Below, in pieces: positions 1 to 10,848 of a stretch of 64,000 nucleotides of DNA (position 1 is the first letter of the stretch; every line of letters begins with the position of its first letter). The notes beneath the pieces were generated by a model. The model did no database searches, had not been told where the DNA came from, and saw only the letters and a list, made by a program, of their open reading frames with translations. The DNA lies in NCBI RefSeq assembly GCF_002214605.1, contig NZ_CP015193.1, positions 848,978 to 912,977 of the forward strand, written 5' to 3'. A program made the position numbers and the translations under genes. This DNA is from Thermococcus chitonophagus (lineage in GTDB: Archaea > Methanobacteriota_B > Thermococci > Thermococcales > Thermococcaceae).

Positions 1-42
1 GTAATCCCCAGGTCGCGGGTTCAAATCCCGCCCGGGGCTCCA
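1..42 (+). tRNA. tRNA-Thr, 3' part (cut by window edge)
   Basis: The 3' part of a tRNA runs into the window from the left. The T arm is at 15-31 (five-base stem GCGGG/CCCGC, loop TTCAAAT), the 3' acceptor strand CCGGGGC at 32-38, discriminator T at 39 and an encoded CCA at 40-42. Counting back, the last anticodon-loop bases are GTAA, so anticodon positions 35-36 are G and T. That gives NGT, a threonine anticodon. The U73 discriminator also fits archaeal tRNA-Thr. The wobble base lies outside the window. Confidence 0.85.
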
Positions 43-44
43 GT

Positions 45-122
45 GGGGCCGTAGGGTAGCTTGGTCTATCCTGCGGGCTTTGGGAGCCCGTGACCCGGGT
101 TCAAATCCCGGCGGCCCCACCA
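45..122 (+). tRNA. tRNA-Pro (anticodon TGG)
   Basis: A complete cloverleaf can be drawn: acceptor GGGGCCG paired with CGGCCCC, D arm with GGGT/TCCT, anticodon stem CGGGC/GCCCG around loop TTTGGGA (anticodon TGG), T loop TTCAAAT, discriminator A and encoded CCA at 120-122. It starts two bases after the preceding tRNA-Thr, so the two are probably cotranscribed. Confidence 0.95.
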
Positions 123-193
123 TTATTTTTTGCCATGAACCTTTACTACATTGTAAAAGTTTTTAAGGATATATTGAAAAGTGAACTTGGTGG

Positions 194-820
194 GTGGCCG
201 TGTATTATGAACATGCTCCGGCCCTTGGCTCTTACCTGATCTTGTACTTCTTCTACCTGATTCCCCTACCAGTGACGATCATATTAATATTGCTTTCTAG
301 GAGAGTCTATATACAGAAGAGACAATGGATGAAAGTTGTGAAACCACTAGTTGCATGGAGCATTTTATGGATGTTTATAAGTTCGATAGCTCAGTTTTAC
401 TTAACTCACCAGTACCTGTACCTGTATTCCCTAACAGCCACCGGTACGTGCTTTACGTCCTCGTGCTTAAAAGAAAGCATGGCACGAGATGAACTTTACA
501 AATTCAACATTACAGGAATGGAAGAGTATGGCATGCCGAACTTTGGAATAATGAGGGCATACAGGGTTACTGATTCAAGACTGGTCATGGGAATACATCC
601 ACATATCGAGCGCGTAAACGCGGTTATCATAGCAAGATCTATGTTTCCGTTGCCAGTTGTCGAAATATGGGATTACAAAGTAGATCCGAGGGATCCTCAT
701 AGAATTATTGGACTTGAAAGGTTTTACATTGTATATCCTAGCAATCCTGGGGAGGTCCTAACAGAGCACTTTGACTTTAAGTTTGAGATGTTTTCATGGG
801 GGAAGAGGTATAGTGGATGA
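194..820 (+). CDS. hypothetical membrane-anchored protein
   Basis: A 208-residue protein of unknown function. The first about 75 residues hold two strongly hydrophobic segments (about 12-33 and 50-70), followed by a soluble C-terminal domain with two early cysteines (CTFTSSC) and no motif I recognise. The likely topology is a two-helix membrane anchor with one exposed domain. The start is GTG at 194. A TATA-like stretch (TTTTTAAGGATATA, about 160-173) lies about 25 bases before it, which suggests a leaderless transcript. It stands alone between tRNA genes. It could be a lineage-specific Thermococcales protein. Confidence 0.7.
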   Translation: MAVYYEHAPALGSYLILYFFYLIPLPVTIILILLSRRVYIQKRQWMKVVKPLVAWSILWMFISSIAQFYLTHQYLYLYSLTATGTCFTSSCLKESMARDELYKFNITGMEEYGMPNFGIMRAYRVTDSRLVMGIHPHIERVNAVIIARSMFPLPVVEIWDYKVDPRDPHRIIGLERFYIVYPSNPGEVLTEHFDFKFEMFSWGKRYSG

Positions 821-870
821 ATAACCGAAAACCTTATATATCATCTTTATTGGAGCATTTTTCGGCAGGC

Positions 871-947
871 GCCCCGGTGGCTCAGCCTGGTAGAGCGGCC
901 GCTTGGTAAGCGGCAGGTCCCGGGTTCAAAGCCCGGCCGGGGCTCCA
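871..947 (+). tRNA. tRNA-Thr (anticodon GGT)
   Basis: Complete cloverleaf: acceptor GCCCCGG/CCGGGGC, D arm GCTC/GAGC, anticodon stem GCCGC/GCGGC with loop TTGGTAA (anticodon GGT), T arm CCGGG-TTCAAAG-CCCGG, discriminator T and encoded CCA at 945-947. An archaeal promoter (CCTTATATATC, about 830-840) lies about 30 bases upstream. It shares its acceptor and discriminator with the partial tRNA-Thr at the left edge. Confidence 0.96.
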
Positions 948-984
948 CCTTCTAATAAGCTTTTCGCAATGGATATAAAATCTT

Positions 985-1002
985 AGTAAAGCTTATATAT
1001 CA
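985..1002 (+). promoter_or_regulatory. probable promoter of the RNA polymerase operon
   Basis: AGTAAAGCTTATATAT contains a BRE-like purine stretch and a TATA box (CTTATATA) 60-70 bases before the rpoH start. Transcription would begin near 1022-1027, leaving a short leader. Confidence 0.55.
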
Positions 1003-1059
1003 GAACCTAAAGGCGGAGTGTGGATGACATTCGTAAAAACTTCTGGGGGGCAATTTTCC

Positions 1060-1308
1060 GTGGCGGGGAGAAAAGAGTTTAACATATTTGATCACGTATT
1101 AGTGCCTGAGCATAGAGTACTCAGTGAGGAAGAAAAGAAGGCACTATTTGAGAAGTACAAAATAACTCCTGCTCAGCTACCTCAAATTAAGGCTAGTGAT
1201 CCTGCTGTTAAAGCCCTTGGCGCTAAGCCTGGAGATGTTATTGAAATCAAGAGAAAAAGTCCTACAGCTGGAGTCTACTATTATTATAGGATAGTGGTTG
1301 AAGATTAA
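1060..1308 (+). CDS. rpoH: DNA-directed RNA polymerase subunit H (Rpo5)
   Basis: This is the small archaeal RNA polymerase subunit equivalent to the C-terminal domain of eukaryotic RPB5. It binds in the jaw/assembly region of the enzyme. The start chosen is GTG at 1060, giving 82 residues, the usual family length ([18 protein letters not shown]...). A G-rich site (GGGGGG, 1045-1050) precedes it. The open frame reaches back to 1018, but those 14 extra residues do not resemble the family. The end motif [13 protein letters not shown] is typical. It is the first gene of the rpoH-rpoB-rpoA1-rpoA2 operon, 19 bases before rpoB. Confidence 0.93.
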   Translation: MAGRKEFNIFDHVLVPEHRVLSEEEKKALFEKYKITPAQLPQIKASDPAVKALGAKPGDVIEIKRKSPTAGVYYYYRIVVED

Positions 1309-1327
1309 AGCTTCTTGAGGTGAGAAT

Positions 1328-4300
1328 ATGAGAGGTCCGACGGTTGTAGAGGTTACTCCCGACGATCTTTGGATTGTTATGGAGAGTTACTGGCAGGAAA
1401 AGGGTCTTGTAAGACAGCATCTCGATTCTTACAACGCCTTCATTGAGAGAGGTCTTCAGGAGGTTGTTGACGAGTTCGGTGGAATAAAGCCGGACATTCC
1501 AGATTTCGAGGTAAAATTTGGAAAAATCAGAGTTGGTCAACCAGAATTCCAGGAGCCCCATGGTCAGAGAAAGCCTTTATATCCAATGGACGCGAGGATA
1601 AGGAATCTTACATATTCTGCCCCGCTCTACCTTGAAATGATTCCAGTGATTAGGGGAATAGAACAGGAGCCCGTTGAGGTTAGAATAGGTGAGCTTCCAA
1701 TAATGCTAAAGTCTAAGGTCTGTAGGCTTTATGGCCTAAGCGATGAAGAACTTATCAAGCTCGGTGAAGATCCAAAGGATCCTGGGGGTTACTTCATAAT
1801 TAACGGTTCTGAGAGAGTTATAGTATCTATTGAAGATATAGCTCCTAATAGGACGCTTGTTGAGAGAGACGAGAGGCAGGATAGGTACGTAGCAAAGGTA
1901 TTCTCATATAGACATGGATATAGAGCATTGATCACCGTAGAGAGGAAGAAAGATGGAATTCTCTATGTCGGGATTCCGAATGTTCCTAAGCCCATTAAGT
2001 TCGTTTACATCATGAGAGCCCTTGGGCTTGAGAGAGATAAGGACATCGTCGATGCTGTTGGCAATGATCCTGAGGTTCAGCAAATACTCTTTGATAACTT
2101 GGAGGATGCAAGTGACATAACGACCCAGCAGGAGGCCCTTGAGTACATAGGAAAGCTAGTAGCCCCAGGACAGGCGAGGGAGTACAGGCTGAAAAGGGCT
2201 GAATACGTGATAGACAACAACCTCCTACCTCATATGGGTGTAAACCCAGAGGATAGGATTAGGAAAGCCTACTACCTCGGAATGATGGCCCTCAAGGTAA
2301 TTGAGCTTTCCCTGGGCAGAAGAGATGAGGATGACAAGGATCACTATGCTAACAAGAGGCTCAGGCTCGCCGGTGATCTGCTTAAGGACTTATTCAGAGT
2401 AGCATTCGGCCAGCTGGTTAAAGATATTCAGTACCAGATGACGAAGACCTATCAAAGAAAAGGTGAAAAGTATACTTTTAGCAATATCCATAGGTTCATA
2501 AGAAATTCAATTAGACCCGACGTTCTAACGGAGAGAATTGAGCATGCCCTAGCAACTGGTGCATGGCCAGGTGGAAGGACCGGTGTCAGCCAGCTTCTTG
2601 ATAGAACTAACTACGTCTCAACTCTCTCCCACCTCAGAAGAGTAACTTCACCTCTAGATAGGGAGCAACCTCACTTCGAAGCTAGAGATCTCCACGGAAC
2701 CCACTGGGGTAGGATCTGCCCAACTGAGACTCCAGAAGGTCCAAACTGTGGTCTCGTTAAGAACTTGGCCTTAATGTCCCAGATTACAACTGCCGTTCCT
2801 GAGAAGGAAGTAAAAGAATACCTAATGTCTTTGGGTGTAGTTCCAATAGAGGTTAGAAGGCCAAGCCCTGAATTATGGAGAGTTTACCTCAATGGTGTTC
2901 TCATAGGTACGGTTGAAGACGGAAAAGCTTTGACTGAGAAGATCAGGGCAGATAGGAGAAGTGGGAAGATAAGTGATGTTATTAACGTTGCCTACTACGA
3001 AGATGTTAAAGAGGTCTACGTTAACAGCGATGATGGTAGAGTTAGGAGGCCTCTCATAATAGTGGAAAATGGAAAGCCAAGGCTAACTAAGGAACACGTT
3101 CAGGCCGTAAAAGAAGGCAGACTCAAGTGGAGCGACCTAATAAAGATGGGTGTAATTGAGTACCTCGACGCTGAGGAAGAAGAAAACGCCTATGTTGCAA
3201 TGTGGCCCTGGGAAGTTACCGAAGAGCACACCCACCTTGAGCTTATGCCCGCTGCAATCCTCGGTCTGCCAGCTTCCCTAGTCCCCTATCCAGAACACAA
3301 CGCAGCTCCGAGAAACACCTATGGGGCAGGTATGGCAAAGCAGAGCCTTGGTCTCGGATGGGCTAACTTCAGAATTAGGGTTGATACGAGAGGCCACCTC
3401 CTCCACTATCCGCAGGTTCCACTCGTTGACTCGAGGATAATGAAGGCAGTAGGTTACGAGGACAGACCTGCAGGCCAGAACTTCGTCGTTGCCGTTCTTG
3501 CTTACCATGGTTACAACATGGAGGATGCCATCATTATAAACAAGGCTTCTATAGAGAGAGGCTTGGCCAGATCAACTTTCTTCAGAACTTACGAGGCTGA
3601 GGAGAAGAAGTATCTCGGCGGTCAAACTGATAAGTTCGAGATCCCAGCCCCAACGGTTAGGGGCTACAGGGGTGAGAAGTACTACAGGCACCTTGATGAG
3701 GACGGTCTCATATTCCCAGAGTCAAAGGTTGAGGGTAAAGATGTCCTAATTGGAAGAACTTCACCACCAAGATTCCTTGAGGAGAGAGGTCTTGGTAGTG
3801 TAGCTTTACAGGAGAGGAGAGAAACTAGCGTTGCTGTTAGGCCAAGTGAAAGAGGTATCGTTGACAAAGTTATAATCACGGAAACTGGAGATGGTACTAA
3901 GCTCGTAAAGGTCACCGTGAGAGACCTTAGAATTCCCGAGCTCGGTGACAAGTTCGCTTCAAGGCACGGTCAGAAGGGTGTTATCGGTCTAATCGTCCCC
4001 CAAGAAGACATGCCTTGGACTGAGAGCGGAATAGTACCAGATCTTATCGTTAACCCACATGGTATTCCATCGAGAATGACCGTCGGTCAGCTTATTGAGG
4101 CAATAGGCGGAAAGGTAGCCTCACTCAAGGGAAGAAGGGTTGACGGTACAGCTTTCATTGGGGAACCTGAGGAGAAGCTCAGGAAAGAGCTCGAGGAGCT
4201 CGGATTCAAGCACACGGGCAGGGAGATAATGTACGATGGCATAACAGGAAGGAGGCTTGAAGCAGATATATTCGTGGGAGTTATCTACTACCAGAGGCTC

Positions 4301-4681
4301 CACCACATGGTTGCAGACAAAATCCACGCGAGAAGCAGAGGTCCTGTGCAGGTTCTCACCAAGCAGCCAACTGAGGGTAGGGCTAGAGAAGGTGGTCTCA
4401 GATTTGGTGAGATGGAGCGTGACGTCCTCGTTGGTCATGGTGCGGCAATGCTACTGATAGAGAGGCTACTCGAGGAGAGCGATAAGACCGAAGTCTGGGT
4501 CTGTGAGAACTGTGGTCACATAGCAATAGAGGATAAGAGGAGGCACAAGGTCTACTGTCCAGTGTGTGGTGAGGAGGAGAGGATTAGTAAGGTTGAGATG
4601 AGCTATGCGTTCAAGCTGTTGTTGGATGAGCTTAAGGCTATGGTGATTAGACCCAAGTTAAACCTCACGGAGAGGGTGTGA
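1328..4681 (+). CDS. rpoB: DNA-directed RNA polymerase subunit B (Rpo2)
   Basis: Second-largest RNA polymerase subunit, 1117 residues, forming half of the catalytic cleft. It is a single unsplit B gene, as in Thermococcales; methanogens and halophiles have B' and B''. Visible signatures include the hybrid-binding motif [15 protein letters not shown] near residue 870 and a C-terminal zinc-binding pair CENC...CPVC near 1058-1080. The start ATG follows the ribosome binding site GAGGTGAGA. The gene is complete, with no intein or frameshift. It is cotranscribed with rpoH upstream and rpoA1, which begins 3 bases after its stop. Confidence 0.98.
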   Translation: MRGPTVVEVTPDDLWIVMESYWQEKGLVRQHLDSYNAFIERGLQEVVDEFGGIKPDIPDFEVKFGKIRVGQPEFQEPHGQRKPLYPMDARIRNLTYSAPLYLEMIPVIRGIEQEPVEVRIGELPIMLKSKVCRLYGLSDEELIKLGEDPKDPGGYFIINGSERVIVSIEDIAPNRTLVERDERQDRYVAKVFSYRHGYRALITVERKKDGILYVGIPNVPKPIKFVYIMRALGLERDKDIVDAVGNDPEVQQILFDNLEDASDITTQQEALEYIGKLVAPGQAREYRLKRAEYVIDNNLLPHMGVNPEDRIRKAYYLGMMALKVIELSLGRRDEDDKDHYANKRLRLAGDLLKDLFRVAFGQLVKDIQYQMTKTYQRKGEKYTFSNIHRFIRNSIRPDVLTERIEHALATGAWPGGRTGVSQLLDRTNYVSTLSHLRRVTSPLDREQPHFEARDLHGTHWGRICPTETPEGPNCGLVKNLALMSQITTAVPEKEVKEYLMSLGVVPIEVRRPSPELWRVYLNGVLIGTVEDGKALTEKIRADRRSGKISDVINVAYYEDVKEVYVNSDDGRVRRPLIIVENGKPRLTKEHVQAVKEGRLKWSDLIKMGVIEYLDAEEEENAYVAMWPWEVTEEHTHLELMPAAILGLPASLVPYPEHNAAPRNTYGAGMAKQSLGLGWANFRIRVDTRGHLLHYPQVPLVDSRIMKAVGYEDRPAGQNFVVAVLAYHGYNMEDAIIINKASIERGLARSTFFRTYEAEEKKYLGGQTDKFEIPAPTVRGYRGEKYYRHLDEDGLIFPESKVEGKDVLIGRTSPPRFLEERGLGSVALQERRETSVAVRPSERGIVDKVIITETGDGTKLVKVTVRDLRIPELGDKFASRHGQKGVIGLIVPQEDMPWTESGIVPDLIVNPHGIPSRMTVGQLIEAIGGKVASLKGRRVDGTAFIGEPEEKLRKELEELGFKHTGREIMYDGITGRRLEADIFVGVIYYQRLHHMVADKIHARSRGPVQVLTKQPTEGRAREGGLRFGEMERDVLVGHGAAMLLIERLLEESDKTEVWVCENCGHIAIEDKRRHKVYCPVCGEEERISKVEMSYAFKLLLDELKAMVIRPKLNLTERV

Positions 4682-4684
4682 GCC

Positions 4685-7408
4685 ATGCAGTCCGTTAAGA
4701 AGGTTATCGGTAGTATTGAGTTTGGTATCCTCTCACCCCAGGAAATAAGGAAGATGAGTGCAGTTGAGGTTACAGTCCCAGACACTTACGACGATGACGG
4801 TTACCCCATTGAAGGCGGTGTAATGGACAAAAGGATGGGAGTTATTGACCCAGGACTTAGATGTGAGACCTGTGGGGCAAGGGCCGGGGAGTGTCCTGGT
4901 CACTTCGGGCACATAGAGCTTGCCAGGCCCGTGATCCACGTTGGATTTGCCAAGACCATACACAGAATCCTTGAAAGCACGTGTAGAGAGTGTGGAAGGA
5001 TAAAGCTCACCGATGAGGAAATCGAGGAGTACATGAAGAAGCTTGAGCTAGCTAAGAACAGGAGGAGTGAAGTGAACAAGATACTCAAGGAGATTCATAA
5101 GAAGGCAAGAGAGAGAATGGTCTGCCCGCACTGTGGTGCTCCTCAGTTCCCCATTAAGTTCGAGAAGCCAACAATTTACTGGGAGATAAGGAAGGACGAG
5201 CAGGGTAATGAGTATAAGCACAGGATGATGCCCACAGAGGTTAGGGACAGACTTGAGAAGATCCCGGATAAGGATCTCCCACTCCTCGGCCTACACCCCG
5301 AGAAGTCAAGGCCCGAGTGGATGGTTCTCACGGTTCTCCCGGTTCCCCCAGTTACCGTTAGACCCTCAATTACCCTTGAGACTGGTATTAGAGCTGAAGA
5401 CGATCTTACCCACAAGCTTGTCGATATCATTAGGATTAACAATAGGCTCAAGCAGAACATCGAGGCTGGAGCTCCTCAACTTATTATCGAAGATCTTTGG
5501 GACCTCCTCCAGTATCACGTTACCACTTACATAAACAACGAAACCTCGGGGGTTCCCCCCGCAAAGCACAAAAGTGGAAGGCCCCTCAAGACACTTGCCC
5601 AGCGTCTCAAGGGTAAGGAGGGAAGATTTAGAGGCAACCTAAGCGGTAAGAGAGTTAACTTCTCAGCGAGAACCGTCATAAGCCCAGATCCAATGATAAG
5701 CATCAACGAGGTTGGAGTTCCAATCCAAATAGCTATGGAACTCACGGTTCCCGAGAAAGTAACGGAGTTTAACATTGAGAAGCTTAAGAAAATGGTTCTC
5801 AATGGTCCCGACAAGTATCCTGGGGCTAACTATGTCATCGATCCTGATGGGAAGAGAATTAGAATAATGGAGAGTAACAGGGAATTCCTCGCTGAGAGGC
5901 TTGACATAGGCTGGACAGTGGAGAGGCACCTTCTCGATGGTGACATAGTGCTGTTCAACAGACAGCCCTCTCTGCACAGGATGAGCATTATGGCCCACCG
6001 CGTTAGAGTAATGCCCTACAAGACATTCAGGCTTAACTTGGCAGTTTGTCCACCTTACAACGCTGACTTCGATGGAGATGAGATGAACCTTCACGTTCCT
6101 CAGACCGAGGAAGCCCAGGCTGAGGCGAGAATACTTATGGAAGTTCAGAACCATATTCTCTCCCCAAGGTATGGAGGGCCTATCATAGGTGGAATTCAGG
6201 ATCACATTTCAGGGGGATACCTACTAACCAGAGAGGGAGCGTACTTCACGAGGGAAGAGGTTGAGCAGATGCTAATGTTTGCCGGCGTTGACATTAAGGA
6301 GCTCCCTGAACCCGACAAATATGAAGATGGCAAACCATTATGGAGCGGAAAGACGATATTCTCCCTATTACTCCCGGATGACCTAACGGTTTGGTATAGG
6401 AACAAGCTCTGCGACGAACCTGAGAGGTGTGAGGCCTTAGAGAAGCTAATTGAGGAGAAGCTCATACCTGATCCTGAGGAAGTAAGGAAACTGGCTTACG
6501 ATGGCTTTGTTTACATTCAGAACGGTAAACTACTGAGTGGTGCTATTGATAAAAAGGCCTATGGTAGAGAGGATGGAATAATCCTCGACCTCATAGTGAG
6601 GGAGTATGGAGTTGAGAGAGCGAGACAGTTCCTTGATCAAGTTACAAAGCTTGCAATATGGGTGATTACTCACAAGGGCTTCACAACGGGAATTGATGAC
6701 GAAGATCTGCCGGAGGAGGCCAGGGACAGGATAAGGGAAATAATTAGGGAGGCGGAAGAGAGAGTTCAAAGGTTAATTGAGGCTTATAAGAGAGGAGAGC
6801 TTGAGCCTCTCCCAGGAAAAACACTTGAAGAGACATTGGAGAGCAAGATCATGGCAGTTCTTGCTGAAGCTAGAGATAATGCTGGTTCAATAGCCGAAAA
6901 GTACCTTGGTATGGACAACCACACTGTTATCATGGCCAAGACCGGAGCTAGAGGTAAAATACTTAACATAACCCAGATGGCAGCTTTGCTCGGTCAGCAG
7001 TCAATTAGAGGTAAGAGGCTGTACAGAGGATTCAAGGGCAGGGTTCTAAGCCACTTCAAGCCAGGAGATCTTGGAGCTAGAGCAAGGGGATTCGTAGTTA
7101 ACTCATACAAGAGCGGCCTGAGCCCACAAGAGTACTTCTTCCACGCTATGGGTGGTAGGGAAGGTCTCGTCGATACAGCCGTAAGAACTGCTCAGAGCGG
7201 TTACATGCAGAGGAGGCTGATCAATGCTCTTCAGGATCTCAAAGTTGACTACGATGGTACAGTTAGGGATCCAACGGGCGTCATAGTTCAGTTCAAGTAC
7301 GGTGAAGATGGAGTTGATCCCATGAAGAGTTGGGGAGGAAAAACTGTGGATGTTGATAGGATAATTGTGAGAACTCTGCTGAAGGTTAGGGCAAATGGAA
7401 AGAGGTGA
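4685..7408 (+). CDS. rpoA1: DNA-directed RNA polymerase subunit A' (Rpo1N)
   Basis: N-terminal two-thirds of the largest RNA polymerase subunit, 907 residues. It holds the Mg-binding active-site loop [12 protein letters not shown] (near residue 458). N-terminal zinc sites are CETC...CPGHFGH (about 60-76) and CREC...CPHC. The ATG start follows GAGGGTGTGAG. The protein is uninterrupted, so no intein is present. Its stop codon overlaps the ribosome binding site of rpoA2, which carries the remaining C-terminal part of the subunit. Confidence 0.98.
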   Translation: MQSVKKVIGSIEFGILSPQEIRKMSAVEVTVPDTYDDDGYPIEGGVMDKRMGVIDPGLRCETCGARAGECPGHFGHIELARPVIHVGFAKTIHRILESTCRECGRIKLTDEEIEEYMKKLELAKNRRSEVNKILKEIHKKARERMVCPHCGAPQFPIKFEKPTIYWEIRKDEQGNEYKHRMMPTEVRDRLEKIPDKDLPLLGLHPEKSRPEWMVLTVLPVPPVTVRPSITLETGIRAEDDLTHKLVDIIRINNRLKQNIEAGAPQLIIEDLWDLLQYHVTTYINNETSGVPPAKHKSGRPLKTLAQRLKGKEGRFRGNLSGKRVNFSARTVISPDPMISINEVGVPIQIAMELTVPEKVTEFNIEKLKKMVLNGPDKYPGANYVIDPDGKRIRIMESNREFLAERLDIGWTVERHLLDGDIVLFNRQPSLHRMSIMAHRVRVMPYKTFRLNLAVCPPYNADFDGDEMNLHVPQTEEAQAEARILMEVQNHILSPRYGGPIIGGIQDHISGGYLLTREGAYFTREEVEQMLMFAGVDIKELPEPDKYEDGKPLWSGKTIFSLLLPDDLTVWYRNKLCDEPERCEALEKLIEEKLIPDPEEVRKLAYDGFVYIQNGKLLSGAIDKKAYGREDGIILDLIVREYGVERARQFLDQVTKLAIWVITHKGFTTGIDDEDLPEEARDRIREIIREAEERVQRLIEAYKRGELEPLPGKTLEETLESKIMAVLAEARDNAGSIAEKYLGMDNHTVIMAKTGARGKILNITQMAALLGQQSIRGKRLYRGFKGRVLSHFKPGDLGARARGFVVNSYKSGLSPQEYFFHAMGGREGLVDTAVRTAQSGYMQRRLINALQDLKVDYDGTVRDPTGVIVQFKYGEDGVDPMKSWGGKTVDVDRIIVRTLLKVRANGKR

Positions 7409-7413
7409 TTGTT

Positions 7414-8604
7414 ATGGTCTCTTCCTCCACTATTAAATCTTTAATTGAAAAGAAAGGGAAGAACCTTCCAGAGAGCGTTAAACAGGAACTCTATGAGAAG
7501 CTTTTGAAGTACAATGAGAAGTACAAGCTCACAAAGGCAGAAGTTGAAATGATAGTTGAAGAGGTTGTAAAGGAGTACGAGAGAGCCTTAGTCGAACCTG
7601 GTGAGGCTGTTGGTACAGTTGCCGCTCAGTCAATTGGAGAGCCTTCAACTCAGATGACCCTCAACACCTTCCACTATGCAGGTGTTGCCGAAATTAACGT
7701 TACCCTAGGTTTGCCCAGAATCATCGAAATAGTCGATGCGAGGAAGAATCCTTCGACGCCAATGATGACTGTTTATCTTGATGAAGAGCATCGCTATGAG
7801 AGGGCAAAGGCAGAGGAAGTTGCGAGAAGGATTGAGGGAACTACCTTGGAGAATCTTGCGAGAAGCACAACTCTAGATCTTATCAACATGGAATTTATAG
7901 TTGAAATAGATCCCGAGAGACTCGAGAAGAGTGGGCTTACAATGGAGAAAATCTTAAAGAAGCTTCAGGGCTCGTTTAAGAGCGCCGAGTTTGAGGCGGA
8001 GGGTTACACGCTTATCGTTAGGCCAAAGAAAGTTGAGAAGATCTCAGACCTTAGGAGGCTTGCCGAAAAGGTTAAAAAGCACCGTCTTAAGGGTCTCTCG
8101 GGCGTTGGGAAGACCATCGTAAGGAAGGAAGGCGATGAATACGTGATCTATACGGAGGGTTCAAACTTCAAGCAGGTCCTTAAAGTTCCTGGGGTTGATC
8201 CCACAAGGACAAGAACTAATAACATCCATGAGATCGCCGAAGTGCTGGGCATTGAGGCCGCAAGGAATGCCATTATAGAGGAGATAATAAACACGATGCG
8301 CGAGCAGGGTCTTGAGGTTGATATAAGGCATATCATGCTGGTTGCTGATATAATGACTCTTGATGGCATTGTAAGGCCCATCGGTAGGCACGGTGTAGTT
8401 GGTGAAAAGGCAAGCGTCCTTGCAAGGGCGGCCTTCGAGATAACTACGCAACACCTGTTTGAGGCCGCCGAGAGGGGAGAAGTTGACAACCTCAACGGTG
8501 TAATTGAAAACGTCCTAATCGGGCAGCCCGTTCCAGTGGGAACGGGCATAGTTAAGTTGACAATGAAGCTACCACTAAGGCCACAGAAGGAAGAGGAGGT
8601 GTGA
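7414..8604 (+). CDS. rpoA2: DNA-directed RNA polymerase subunit A'' (Rpo1C)
   Basis: C-terminal third of the largest RNA polymerase subunit, supplied as a separate polypeptide in archaea. The ATG at 7414 ([10 protein letters not shown]) is preferred because GAGGTGA at 7402-7408 lies six bases before it; this gives 396 residues, the normal size. The upstream GTG at 7405 sits inside that binding site. The conserved block with [21 protein letters not shown] (near residue 65) includes the trigger-loop/bridge-helix support region. The gene is tightly coupled to rpoA1. Confidence 0.97.
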   Translation: MVSSSTIKSLIEKKGKNLPESVKQELYEKLLKYNEKYKLTKAEVEMIVEEVVKEYERALVEPGEAVGTVAAQSIGEPSTQMTLNTFHYAGVAEINVTLGLPRIIEIVDARKNPSTPMMTVYLDEEHRYERAKAEEVARRIEGTTLENLARSTTLDLINMEFIVEIDPERLEKSGLTMEKILKKLQGSFKSAEFEAEGYTLIVRPKKVEKISDLRRLAEKVKKHRLKGLSGVGKTIVRKEGDEYVIYTEGSNFKQVLKVPGVDPTRTRTNNIHEIAEVLGIEAARNAIIEEIINTMREQGLEVDIRHIMLVADIMTLDGIVRPIGRHGVVGEKASVLARAAFEITTQHLFEAAERGEVDNLNGVIENVLIGQPVPVGTGIVKLTMKLPLRPQKEEEV

Positions 8605-8607
8605 TGA

Positions 8608-8907
8608 ATGGATTTAGCGTTTGAGCTTAGGAAGGCTATGGAAACTGGTAAGGTTATTCTCGGTTCTAATGAAACAATAAGGCTTGCAAAGACTGGTGGC
8701 GCTAAGCTAATAATCGTTGCAAAGAACGCTCCCAAGGAAATCAAGGACGACATCTACTATTATGCGAAGCTCAGCGACATTCCAGTTTATGAGTTTGAGG
8801 GAACGAGTGTTGAGTTGGGAACACTCCTTGGTAAGCCCTTCGTTGTAGCTTCACTTGCAATAGTTGACCCCGGCGAGAGCAAGATACTAGCACTGGCAAA
8901 GAGGTGA
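8608..8907 (+). CDS. rpl30e: ribosomal protein L30e
   Basis: A 99-residue member of the L7Ae/L30e/S12e RNA-binding family. It shows the L30e pattern of [23 protein letters not shown] near the N terminus and a C-terminal [15 protein letters not shown]. It is a component of the large subunit. The position between rpoA2 and nusA is the usual archaeal order. The ATG at 8608 follows GAGGAGGTGTGATGA with a four-base gap after the rpoA2 stop. Confidence 0.95.
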   Translation: MDLAFELRKAMETGKVILGSNETIRLAKTGGAKLIIVAKNAPKEIKDDIYYYAKLSDIPVYEFEGTSVELGTLLGKPFVVASLAIVDPGESKILALAKR

Positions 8908-8915
8908 GATAGAAA

Positions 8916-9353
8916 ATGCCACTGAAACTCAACACAGACCAGATAAAGTACATAGCGCTTTTCGAGAGCTTTACAGGGGCCACTGTTCTTGATTGTCTTA
9001 TTGATCAGGAGAGGAACAGGCTCATCTACGTCATCAAGAAGGGAGAAATGGGTCTGGCCTTGGGCAAGAGGGGAATGAACGTCAGAAGAATCGAAAACCT
9101 CATTGGAAAGGAGATCGACCTCGTGGAGCACTCGGAGAATCCGGAAGAGTTCATAAAGAACATATACAAGACGATGGGCGTAAAGGTTAAAAGAGTTCAC
9201 ATAACTGAAAAGAGAGACGGCAAGAAGGTTGCTCTCCTTGACGTTAATCCGAGGGACAAGCCGAGGGCAATTGGTAGGGGTGGCCATAACATTAATATTG
9301 TGAAGCAATTAATGGAGAGACACCACGGAATTGAAGATGTGATAATAATTTAA
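8916..9353 (+). CDS. nusA: NusA-like transcription termination/elongation factor
   Basis: Archaeal NusA, 145 residues, made only of two KH RNA-binding domains. It lacks the S1 and N-terminal polymerase-binding domains of bacterial NusA. GxxG-type KH loops are visible as [14 protein letters not shown] (about 48-61) and [13 protein letters not shown] (about 117-129). It sits in the polymerase/ribosomal-protein operon just before rps12, as in most archaea. Confidence 0.95.
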   Translation: MPLKLNTDQIKYIALFESFTGATVLDCLIDQERNRLIYVIKKGEMGLALGKRGMNVRRIENLIGKEIDLVEHSENPEEFIKNIYKTMGVKVKRVHITEKRDGKKVALLDVNPRDKPRAIGRGGHNINIVKQLMERHHGIEDVIII

Positions 9354-9363
9354 GGTGATGCTC

Positions 9364-9807
9364 ATGCCAGGTAAGAAGGCTCCAAATGGTGAATTCGCCG
9401 GTAGGAAGTTAAAGCTCAAGAGGAAGAAGTTCAGGTGGAGCGATATCAGGTATAAGAGGAGAGTCCTTAGGCTCAAGGAGAAGAGCGATCCACTCGAAGG
9501 TGCACCACAGGCCAGAGGAATAGTCCTTGAGAAGATAGCTGTGGAAGCAAAGCAGCCCAACTCAGGAATGCGTAAGGCAGTTAGAGTTCAGCTCATCAAG
9601 AACGGTAAGGTCGTTACCGCGTTCTGTCCTGGTGTTGGTGCTATCAACTTCATCGACGAGCACGATGAAGTAATCATCGAGGGTATCGGTGGTCCAAAGG
9701 GTGGTTCAATGGGTGACATCCCAGGAATCAGGTATAAGGTAGTTAAAGTAAACAGGGTCTCCCTCAAGGAGCTAGTTAAGGGTAGGAAGGAGAAGCCAAG
9801 GAGGTGA
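9364..9807 (+). CDS. rps12: ribosomal protein S12 (uS12)
   Basis: Decoding-centre protein of the small subunit. The ATG at 9364 ([11 protein letters not shown]) gives 147 residues, the family length, and lies five bases after AGGTGA. The earlier in-frame GTG and ATG codons sit on the binding site itself. Conserved [15 protein letters not shown] and [20 protein letters not shown] are present. In the block I recall as CPGDGAINF in relatives, this copy reads CPGVGAINF, replacing an acidic residue. It is followed by rps7. Confidence 0.96.
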   Translation: MPGKKAPNGEFAGRKLKLKRKKFRWSDIRYKRRVLRLKEKSDPLEGAPQARGIVLEKIAVEAKQPNSGMRKAVRVQLIKNGKVVTAFCPGVGAINFIDEHDEVIIEGIGGPKGGSMGDIPGIRYKVVKVNRVSLKELVKGRKEKPRR

Positions 9808-9812
9808 AGTCA

Positions 9813-10460
9813 ATGGCCAAGCCATTGAGCGAGAGGTTCTTCATTCCCAATGAGATCAGGGTTATGGGAAGATGGAGCACTGAAGACGTTGAAGTTAGGG
9901 ATCCATCACTCAGGCCTTACATAAACCTCGAGCCAAGGCTGCTCCCCCACACCCATGGAAGGCATGCCAAGAAGCACTTTGGAAAGGCAAACGTCCACAT
10001 CGTGGAGAGGCTAATTAACAAGATTATGAGGAGCGGTGGAAGCCACTACAAGGTTGCTGGTCACTTCATGAGGAGAGAGCACAGGTCACTTAACAGCAAG
10101 AAAGTCAAGGCTTACGAAGTCGTCAAGGAGGCATTCAAGATAATTGAGAAGAGGACTGGGAAGAACCCAATTCAGGTTTTAGTGTGGGCCATCGAGAATG
10201 CTGCTCCAAGAGAAGATACAACGAGCGTAATGTTCGGTGGTATAAGGTACCACGTTGCAGTTGATATTTCACCACTAAGGAGACTTGACGTTGCGCTGAG
10301 GAACATTGCCCTTGGTGCTTCAGCCAAGTGCTACAGGACCAAGATGAGCTTTGCTGAGGCCCTAGCTGAGGAGATAATCTTGGCTGCAAACAAGGATCCA
10401 AAGAGCTACGCCTACAGCAAGAAGCTTGAGATTGAGAGGATTGCAGAATCCTCACGTTGA
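9813..10460 (+). CDS. rps7: ribosomal protein S7 (uS7)
   Basis: Small-subunit head protein that binds the 3' major domain of 16S rRNA. The ATG at 9813 ([10 protein letters not shown]) gives 215 residues and follows GGAGGTGAA. Family motifs include [29 protein letters not shown] and [20 protein letters not shown]. The S12-S7 pairing is conserved across life. Confidence 0.97.
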   Translation: MAKPLSERFFIPNEIRVMGRWSTEDVEVRDPSLRPYINLEPRLLPHTHGRHAKKHFGKANVHIVERLINKIMRSGGSHYKVAGHFMRREHRSLNSKKVKAYEVVKEAFKIIEKRTGKNPIQVLVWAIENAAPREDTTSVMFGGIRYHVAVDISPLRRLDVALRNIALGASAKCYRTKMSFAEALAEEIILAANKDPKSYAYSKKLEIERIAESSR

Positions 10461-10491
10461 TCTCCTATTCCTTTTCTCTTAGGTGTTTTTA

Positions 10492-10848
10492 ATGTTCAAG
10501 TACAAGCAGGTTATCGTTGTTAGGAAAGATTTAAAGCTCAGTAAAGGAAAACTGGCTGTTCAGGTTGCCCACGGGGCCGTTACTGCCGCTTTTAGGGCTT
10601 ACAAAGAAAAGAGAGAATGGTTTGAGAGATGGTTCAACGAGGGACAGAAGAAAGTGGTAGTTAAAGTTGAGAAGCTTGAAGATCTCTTTGAGCTGAAGGA
10701 GAAAGCCGAAAAGCTCGGCCTGCCTACTGCGTTAATTCAAGATGCTGGATTAACAGAAATCCCCCCTGGAACTATAACCGTTCTTGCCGTGGGTCCTGCG
10801 CCTGGTGAATTAGTAGATAAAGTTACAGGTCACCTAAAACTTCTTTGA
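10492..10848 (+). CDS. pth2: peptidyl-tRNA hydrolase, archaeal/eukaryotic type (Pth2)
   Basis: Releases peptides from prematurely dropped peptidyl-tRNA. The protein is 118 residues from the ATG at 10492 ([11 protein letters not shown]). Pth2 hallmarks are [16 protein letters not shown] (catalytic-site region), [14 protein letters not shown] and the final LAVGPAP...VTGHLKLL. The upstream in-frame GTG at 10483 lacks a binding site. The 3' end overlaps the convergent ATPase gene by 26 bases. Confidence 0.95.
   Translation: MFKYKQVIVVRKDLKLSKGKLAVQVAHGAVTAAFRAYKEKREWFERWFNEGQKKVVVKVEKLEDLFELKEKAEKLGLPTALIQDAGLTEIPPGTITVLAVGPAPGELVDKVTGHLKLL

Noticed and set aside
1018-1059. N-terminal extension of rpoH starting at 1018
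   Set aside because: The 14 extra residues are unlike RpoH and would begin at about the predicted transcription start; GTG 1060 gives the normal length.
1262-4438. Antisense and alternate-frame open frames inside rpoB and rpoA1
   Set aside because: They lie wholly within well-identified polymerase genes, have no ribosome binding sites and no family resemblance.
4685-7408. Possible intein in the RNA polymerase A' subunit
   Set aside because: Inteins are common in Pyrococcus, but this protein runs 907 residues with no insertion at the NADFDGD or other motifs.
8148-8753. 201-codon minus-strand frame spanning rpoA2 and rpl30e
   Set aside because: It is a shadow of two certain genes and crosses their junction without its own start signals.
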